Assembly (NCBI GenBank): GCA_024743175.1
Contig: JANSXA010000003.1
Span: forward strand, 124,001-188,000
Source: Pseudomonadaceae bacterium
GTDB taxonomy: Bacteria > Pseudomonadota > Gammaproteobacteria > Pseudomonadales > Azotimanducaceae
Direction: 5' to 3'
Length of the DNA: 64,000 bases
The notes under the pieces were generated by a model. The model was given only the letters and a program-made list of their open reading frames with translations, was not told the origin of the DNA and ran no database searches. Made by a program: the position numbers and the translations under genes. Shown in pieces: positions 62,216-64,000 of the stretch (positions are counted from its first letter, which is position 1; every line of letters begins with the position of its first letter).

Positions 62216-63202
62216 GTGAGGCTGAATCATGAACAGCTCAGTTTTTTCAAGCGTTACGGGTACCTGCTGGTACCTGATGTTATGGATCAGGCACTGTGCG
62301 CGAAAGTGCGCGATGAAATGTGGGCTGCACTGCCACCTGATAGCCACCTGCGCCGAGATGAACAGGCAACACATGTCGGTCCGTTTCGTTCCGAAGATGA
62401 ATCCCTTGACTCGGTGCACACCCGACAGGGCTACCGCTGGTTAAATCGCGCTTTGGGCGTATCAGCCCAGGTCATTGAGCTGATCTACAGCGAAGCCATT
62501 TGTGCGATGGCTGAACAATTGCTTGATGGAGAACTGCGCCAGGCGGTTGTTGGCGGCACACCAATGGGTACCCAAGGTCCTGCCTGGCCGGGCGGGCCAA
62601 CAGATCCAGCAGTGGGTACCGAAGGTGCTCGGGGTGTGTATTGCACGTTACCCTATGGTGAGAGACCTCGTGAGCCCGATGCCTGCCACACCGACGGGCA
62701 CCCATTTCAGCTCGGTGTGGTTGGCTTGTTAGATGACACACCACAGGGTGGTGGTGCATTTAAAGTCTGGCCGGGGTCCCACGCTAAACTCTATCCAACG
62801 TTTAACTTGCGCTACGATCAACCGCGCATTCCATATTACGATCATCTACCCAGTTTCAAAGGCATTGTGCACACGCCTGAGTATCTCCAAGCCATCGAAG
62901 AGCTGAATGCTCAGGAACAGCCTGTTGAGTGTTATGGCTCTGCAGGGGATATTGTTTTCTGGCACCATCGAACGGCGCATATGGCCGGACACAACCATTC
63001 AGATGTTATTCGTCAGGCAGTGTTGGCGGATTTCTGGACAGACAAATTGGATGAGCTGCGTAGCAGCGCACCGGATGGCGATATGTGGCGAGACTGGTCC
63101 AGTGCCGTGCAGAATAGCGACACGGAAATAAGCCCCCGGTTTGCCAGACAACAGCGACTGCCTGGAAGTGATGCGCTTGCTGTTTCAGCGTTCAGGACCT
63201 GA
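62216..63202 (+). CDS. phytanoyl-CoA dioxygenase (PhyH) family protein
   Basis: A 328-residue non-heme iron, 2-oxoglutarate enzyme. Iron ligands are His and Asp in CHTDGHPFQLGVVGLLDD and the distal His in WHHRTAHMAGHNHSDV; GGGAFKVWPGSHAKLYP is the typical connecting loop. GTG at 62216 follows AAGGGGGTAAG. It would hydroxylate an unknown acid or natural product. The GMC enzyme on the other strand may act in the same pathway. Confidence 0.87.
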   Translation: MRLNHEQLSFFKRYGYLLVPDVMDQALCAKVRDEMWAALPPDSHLRRDEQATHVGPFRSEDESLDSVHTRQGYRWLNRALGVSAQVIELIYSEAICAMAEQLLDGELRQAVVGGTPMGTQGPAWPGGPTDPAVGTEGARGVYCTLPYGERPREPDACHTDGHPFQLGVVGLLDDTPQGGGAFKVWPGSHAKLYPTFNLRYDQPRIPYYDHLPSFKGIVHTPEYLQAIEELNAQEQPVECYGSAGDIVFWHHRTAHMAGHNHSDVIRQAVLADFWTDKLDELRSSAPDGDMWRDWSSAVQNSDTEISPRFARQQRLPGSDALAVSAFRT

Positions 63203-63211
63203 ACGCTGATC

Positions 63212-64000
63212 TCAGATTACCTGCTGATTCCGCGCGCCTTCCTGCATCGCGTGCATATCCGCGTTACGATCTCGAGCAAGCAGCACATAGACGGCAGGCA
63301 CCACGAATAATGTGAATATTGTGCCGATGCCGAGACCAGTGAAGATCACCATGCCCATCTGCGATCGGCTCACAGAGCCGGGGCCGGTGGCGAGCAGCAG
63401 CGGCACCATCGCCATCAGCATTGCCACTGTGGTCATAAGGATTGGCCGGTAGCGCGTGGCCACTGCTTTGGCCGCGGCGGCGCGTTTGTCGAGACCCTCA
63501 GTTTCCTGCAGGCGGTTGGCAAAATCGACGATCAGAATACCGTTCTTGGCGATCAGGCCGATGAGGGTGATGAGTCCGATTTGCGTATACAGGTTGATCG
63601 ACGCAAACCCCAGGTAAATGAACAACAGGGCGCCGGCGATAGACATGGGCACCGACACGAGAATTATCAGCGGGTCACGCCAGCTTTCATACTGTGCCGC
63701 GAGCACCAGGTAGATCACAAGCAGAGACAGGAAGAACGTGTACAGCAGCGCGTTGCCCTGCTGTTCGAGCTGGCGTGACTCACCCATGTAGTCGAAACCG
63801 ATATTCTCCGGAAGAATCGTCTGCGCGGTCTGTTCCATCCATGTCATGGCGTCGCCGAGTGACACCCCTGGTGCCATGAGGCCGCTGATGGTGATGCTGT
63901 TGAGCTGCTGAAACTGAGCGCGGACCGTGGGCTCGATCTCGTGTTTGAGTGAAACGAAGCTTGCCAGTGGGATCAGTTCGCCGTTGCCTCCGCGAATGCG
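63212..64000 (-). CDS. RND efflux transporter permease, C-terminal part (runs off the window)
   Basis: The last ~262 residues of an AcrB/MdtB-type (HAE1) pump; the frame stays open to the end of the window, so the N-terminal three-quarters lie beyond it. PTVRAQFQQLNSITISG and LAPGVSLGDAMTW-like segments belong to the second porter region. LVIYLVLAAQYESWRDPLIIL, IGLITLIGLIAKNGILIVDFANRLQE and RYRPILMTTVAMLMAMVPLLLATGPG are the conserved transmembrane stretches with the usual helix order. It should export drugs or other compounds with TolC and a membrane fusion protein that are not visible here. Confidence 0.92.
   Translation of the reverse strand, partial: RIRGGNGELIPLASFVSLKHEIEPTVRAQFQQLNSITISGLMAPGVSLGDAMTWMEQTAQTILPENIGFDYMGESRQLEQQGNALLYTFFLSLLVIYLVLAAQYESWRDPLIILVSVPMSIAGALLFIYLGFASINLYTQIGLITLIGLIAKNGILIVDFANRLQETEGLDKRAAAAKAVATRYRPILMTTVAMLMAMVPLLLATGPGSVSRSQMGMVIFTGLGIGTIFTLFVVPAVYVLLARDRNADMHAMQEGARNQQVI

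Noticed and set aside
1-64000. tRNA, rRNA, insertion sequences or integrase genes
   Set aside because: None could be recognised on either strand. The gaps between genes are short, and no transposase-like protein is encoded.

Overview
The window looks like a chromosomal segment of a marine-type gammaproteobacterium, probably related to the oligotrophic marine gammaproteobacteria (Cellvibrionales/Pseudomonadales side). The reasons are an E. coli-like PAPS reductase, an FNR regulator with its box next to ompW, RecQ, TonB and RND envelope proteins, and many acyl-CoA, wax-ester and oxygenase genes. The lineage is inferred from gene content, not from a marker gene. Coding density is very high: no gap between genes exceeds 300 bases. 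I saw no rRNA, tRNA, CRISPR array, prophage or insertion sequence.

Layout. 0-8 kb: an APH-like kinase with an acyl-CoA dehydrogenase, an EEP-family nuclease/phosphatase, cysH, a cytochrome c-PQQ dehydrogenase and a GT39 glycosyltransferase. 8-10.5 kb: ompW and an FNR-type regulator around a perfect FNR box, then a redoxin gene with an in-frame TGA in its active site. 10.5-19 kb: YceH, glutathionyl-hydroquinone reductase, SDR, RecQ, an OmpA-like lipoprotein, then a WS/DGAT-GNAT-esterase operon. 19-25.2 kb: a nine-gene operon of envelope proteins (ExbB-like and ExbD-like channel proteins, lipoprotein, DUF4384-like protein, SPOR-like protein, lytic transglycosylase, and two related small secreted proteins at the ends). 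25-36 kb: AbgT transporter, Usp and cytochrome c, TonB receptor, patatin, acyl-CoA dehydrogenase, a GntR/YtrA-type ABC operon, LLM oxidoreductase and PncC. 37-49.5 kb: DEAD-box helicase, membrane hydrolase, SDR, TauD-like dioxygenase, an ABC ATPase with an ABC permease/M1 aminopeptidase fusion, and a Baeyer-Villiger-type monooxygenase-YaiI-DoxX-M20 operon. 49.7-53.4 kb: copper resistance (CsoR, CopA, CopB and a glutaredoxin-MauE fusion). 53.4-58 kb: GFA, two CPBP proteases with a TetR regulator, isochorismatase, nitroreductase and PNPOx. 58-64 kb: thiolase, Nudix, a second TGA-containing gene (ArsC/Spx-like), GMC oxidoreductase, PhyH dioxygenase, and the C-terminal part of an RND pump.

The two strongest signals are a pair of probable selenoproteins that standard gene callers would split or truncate. 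In the redoxin, TGA at 9738-9740 sits in an active-site Y-TGA-G-C context. In the ArsC-like protein, TGA at 60439-60437 (minus strand) sits in G-TGA-T-T-C. Each TGA is followed at 20-23 nt by a stem-loop that fits the bacterial SECIS rules (short stem, G in the first two loop positions). The third signal is the nine-gene operon at 19.1-25.2 kb, which joins a proton-channel-like pair to a murein hydrolase and a SPOR-like protein. It resembles no named system I recognise.

Two further genes (2444 and 6370) have good Shine-Dalgarno sequences but GTT or ATA where a start codon should be. The regulatory sites most visible in the DNA are an FNR box, a CsoR operator, a palindrome abutting an apparently leaderless GntR gene, and a TetR operator.
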